DNA from: an uncultured Erysipelotrichaceae bacterium
GTDB lineage: Bacteria; Bacillota_I; Bacilli_A; RF39; UBA660
Direction: 5' to 3'
Length of the DNA stretch: 6,065 nt
NCBI GenBank assembly: GCA_902767005.1
Contig: CACXFY010000154.1
Span: 1-6,065, forward strand
Shown piece after piece: positions 4,911 to 6,065 of this stretch. Below the pieces are notes generated by a model. It was not told the origin of the DNA. It was given only the letters and a program-made list of their open reading frames with translations, and made no database searches. The translations under genes were made by a program, and so were the position numbers. Position 1 is the first letter of the stretch, and each line of letters starts with the position of its first letter.

Positions 4911-6065
4911 TTATTCATCAATTGGTTTTGTAACAATAACATATTCGAAGTCAGAATCTACTAAATAGTCACCATCATATAATTCAAATACTACTCGATA
5001 TGTACCACTAGTTAATCCTTCAGCAAGTTCAAAATCAAACGATTCTTCTTCATCTGGATTCTCTGATAATATCTTTTCATTAACTGGACCAGTTAAATCA
5101 TTTTTAAATAAATCACTAAATGGAACAAGTTCAAATTCCGTAGTATTTTCATCATCAATCTTACGTTTATAAACTGCTACTCTAAGATTTGGATCAGATA
5201 ATACGTTCATAATAGTAACATCATAAGTATTAGTATCAGAACCATCTTCATTTAATGATGTCTCTCCATTTACTACTTTCGTCTTATCTTGAGCAACAAC
5301 TTTAATAGCGTTTTCATCTCCAACAACTACAAATGGAACTTCCAGTGTATGACTTCGATCTGGATTAGAATTATGTAATCCATCCGAAGATGCAAACAAT
5401 GTAATTCTAAGAGTATAATTACCTGAATGGAGATTATTATCTGCTAACAACTCAATATTTCTATTAAGATTAGATACTTTACCAGCTAAGTTTATTCGCC
5501 ATACTCCATCACTATCAGCAAAGTAATATTTATTATCTATCTTGATAGTTGTACCTGTTAACAAGCTTGAACTAACTTGTTCTCCAGATGAGTCTATTAA
5601 TGAAACATTAATACCCATTGGACTTCCTTCATAGTTAGTATCAATAATACTTGAACGACTTTCATTCTCTAAGTAACCTACACTAGATACATAATTAAAT
5701 TGATTTGCTCTATTTTGATAAACATATCCATCAAAGTTATTTATAATTCCTTTTAATACCGTATTACCACTATCATATAAATTATATACCATTAATGGTT
5801 GACGAATACCAAGTACTGTAAATACTGATCTATCTTCACTATTACGAAGTTCAAATAACATATTATTATCTTCATGAGTACCAGCTTGGTTTGTCTCTTT
5901 AAAATCAACTATAAACATAAACTCTTCAATCGTTCTGTGATGAGCCGAATCATAATACAGAGCGTTAGCAACCGAATCACTATATTTATTATTACTACTT
6001 GTACTACCCATCTTAATAAAATCGGAGAGCTTATAAGTAACTTCTAAATCCGTGGCCAGACTAGC
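4911..6065 (-). CDS. Large secreted surface protein with Ig-like/beta-sandwich repeats, N-terminus outside the window
   Basis: The C-terminal 384 residues of a larger protein; the frame stays open to the right edge. The first internal Met (6011-6009) has no SD upstream, so it is not a convincing start. The visible part is acidic, Ser/Asn/Asp-rich, has no Cys and alternates short strands, as in extracellular beta proteins. Two related C-terminal units can be seen: one with LHSGNYTLRITLF at about residues 212-224 ending in VPFVVV, and one with LTSGTYRVVFELYDGD at about 351-366 ending in YVIV. Each reads as a beta-sandwich closing on a similar strand. There is no LPXTG motif, anchor helix or wall-binding repeat; the protein simply ends in KPIDE. 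It lies upstream of the SipW-like gene and near the TasA-like gene, which suggests a surface or matrix role. It could be an adhesin; no specific family is assigned. Confidence 0.75.
   Translation of the reverse strand, partial: ASLATDLEVTYKLSDFIKMGSTSSNNKYSDSVANALYYDSAHHRTIEEFMFIVDFKETNQAGTHEDNNMLFELRNSEDRSVFTVLGIRQPLMVYNLYDSGNTVLKGIINNFDGYVYQNRANQFNYVSSVGYLENESRSSIIDTNYEGSPMGINVSLIDSSGEQVSSSLLTGTTIKIDNKYYFADSDGVWRINLAGKVSNLNRNIELLADNNLHSGNYTLRITLFASSDGLHNSNPDRSHTLEVPFVVVGDENAIKVVAQDKTKVVNGETSLNEDGSDTNTYDVTIMNVLSDPNLRVAVYKRKIDDENTTEFELVPFSDLFKNDLTGPVNEKILSENPDEEESFDFELAEGLTSGTYRVVFELYDGDYLVDSDFEYVIVTKPIDE

Noticed and set aside
6009..6011. ATG as the start of the large surface protein
   Set aside because: No SD lies upstream and the frame is open for 18 more codons to the window edge with plausible protein sequence (including DLEVTYKLSDF), so the gene is treated as N-terminally truncated by the window.
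1..6065. CRISPR array, tRNA/rRNA genes, insertion sequence or phage elements
   Set aside because: No regularly spaced repeats, cloverleaf or rRNA motifs, transposase or integrase domains, or terminal inverted repeats were seen on either strand.

Overview
This is an AT-rich window (roughly 30% G+C or lower by eye). It looks like a Gram-positive-type bacterium of the Bacilli/Mollicutes-like gut Firmicutes, for example an RF39- or Erysipelotrichales-like lineage; that placement is inference. The support is the base composition, Shine-Dalgarno (SD) sites of the AGGTGA/GGAGG type, a lipoprotein with a lipobox, a TasA/camelysin-like protein beside a SipW-like protein, and very short intergenic gaps. 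All seven visible stop codons are TAA and every Trp codon I checked is TGG, so nothing requires the mycoplasma genetic code.

Layout. Positions 1-1465 (minus strand) hold a two-gene RNA-modification operon: a class I SAM-dependent methyltransferase of the RlmI-like group (COG1092), overlapping by 8 nt an RluA-family pseudouridine synthase that runs off the left edge. It has its own extended -10 promoter, placed directly behind the terminator of the next unit. Positions 1502-3591 (minus strand) are a three-gene unit: a 97-residue soluble protein, a protein with about five membrane segments and a soluble C-terminal domain, and a lipoprotein with five RCC1-like repeats. None has an assignable function; together they look like an uncharacterised cell-envelope cassette. 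It ends at a clear intrinsic terminator.

Positions 3592-3670 form a compact divergent promoter region. From there a TasA-like secreted protein runs rightwards (3671-4249) and meets, at a shared bidirectional terminator (4248-4278), a leftward pair: a large secreted surface protein (4911-6065, N-terminus outside the window) followed by a SipW/Sec11-like membrane protein (4277-4864). The SipW-like protein keeps the two-helix frame and surrounding motifs of a type I signal peptidase, but the catalytic Ser and its base are not visible, so it may be a pseudo-peptidase.

Working model (inference): the right half is a surface fibre or matrix module with a filament-type subunit, a large adhesin-like protein and a degenerate SipW partner. 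The middle is an envelope cassette of unknown role. The left is housekeeping rRNA modification. Five promoters can be proposed. All have TGn-extended -10 boxes and all place the SD only 6-10 nt after the -10, so the predicted mRNAs would begin at or just before the ribosome-binding site.
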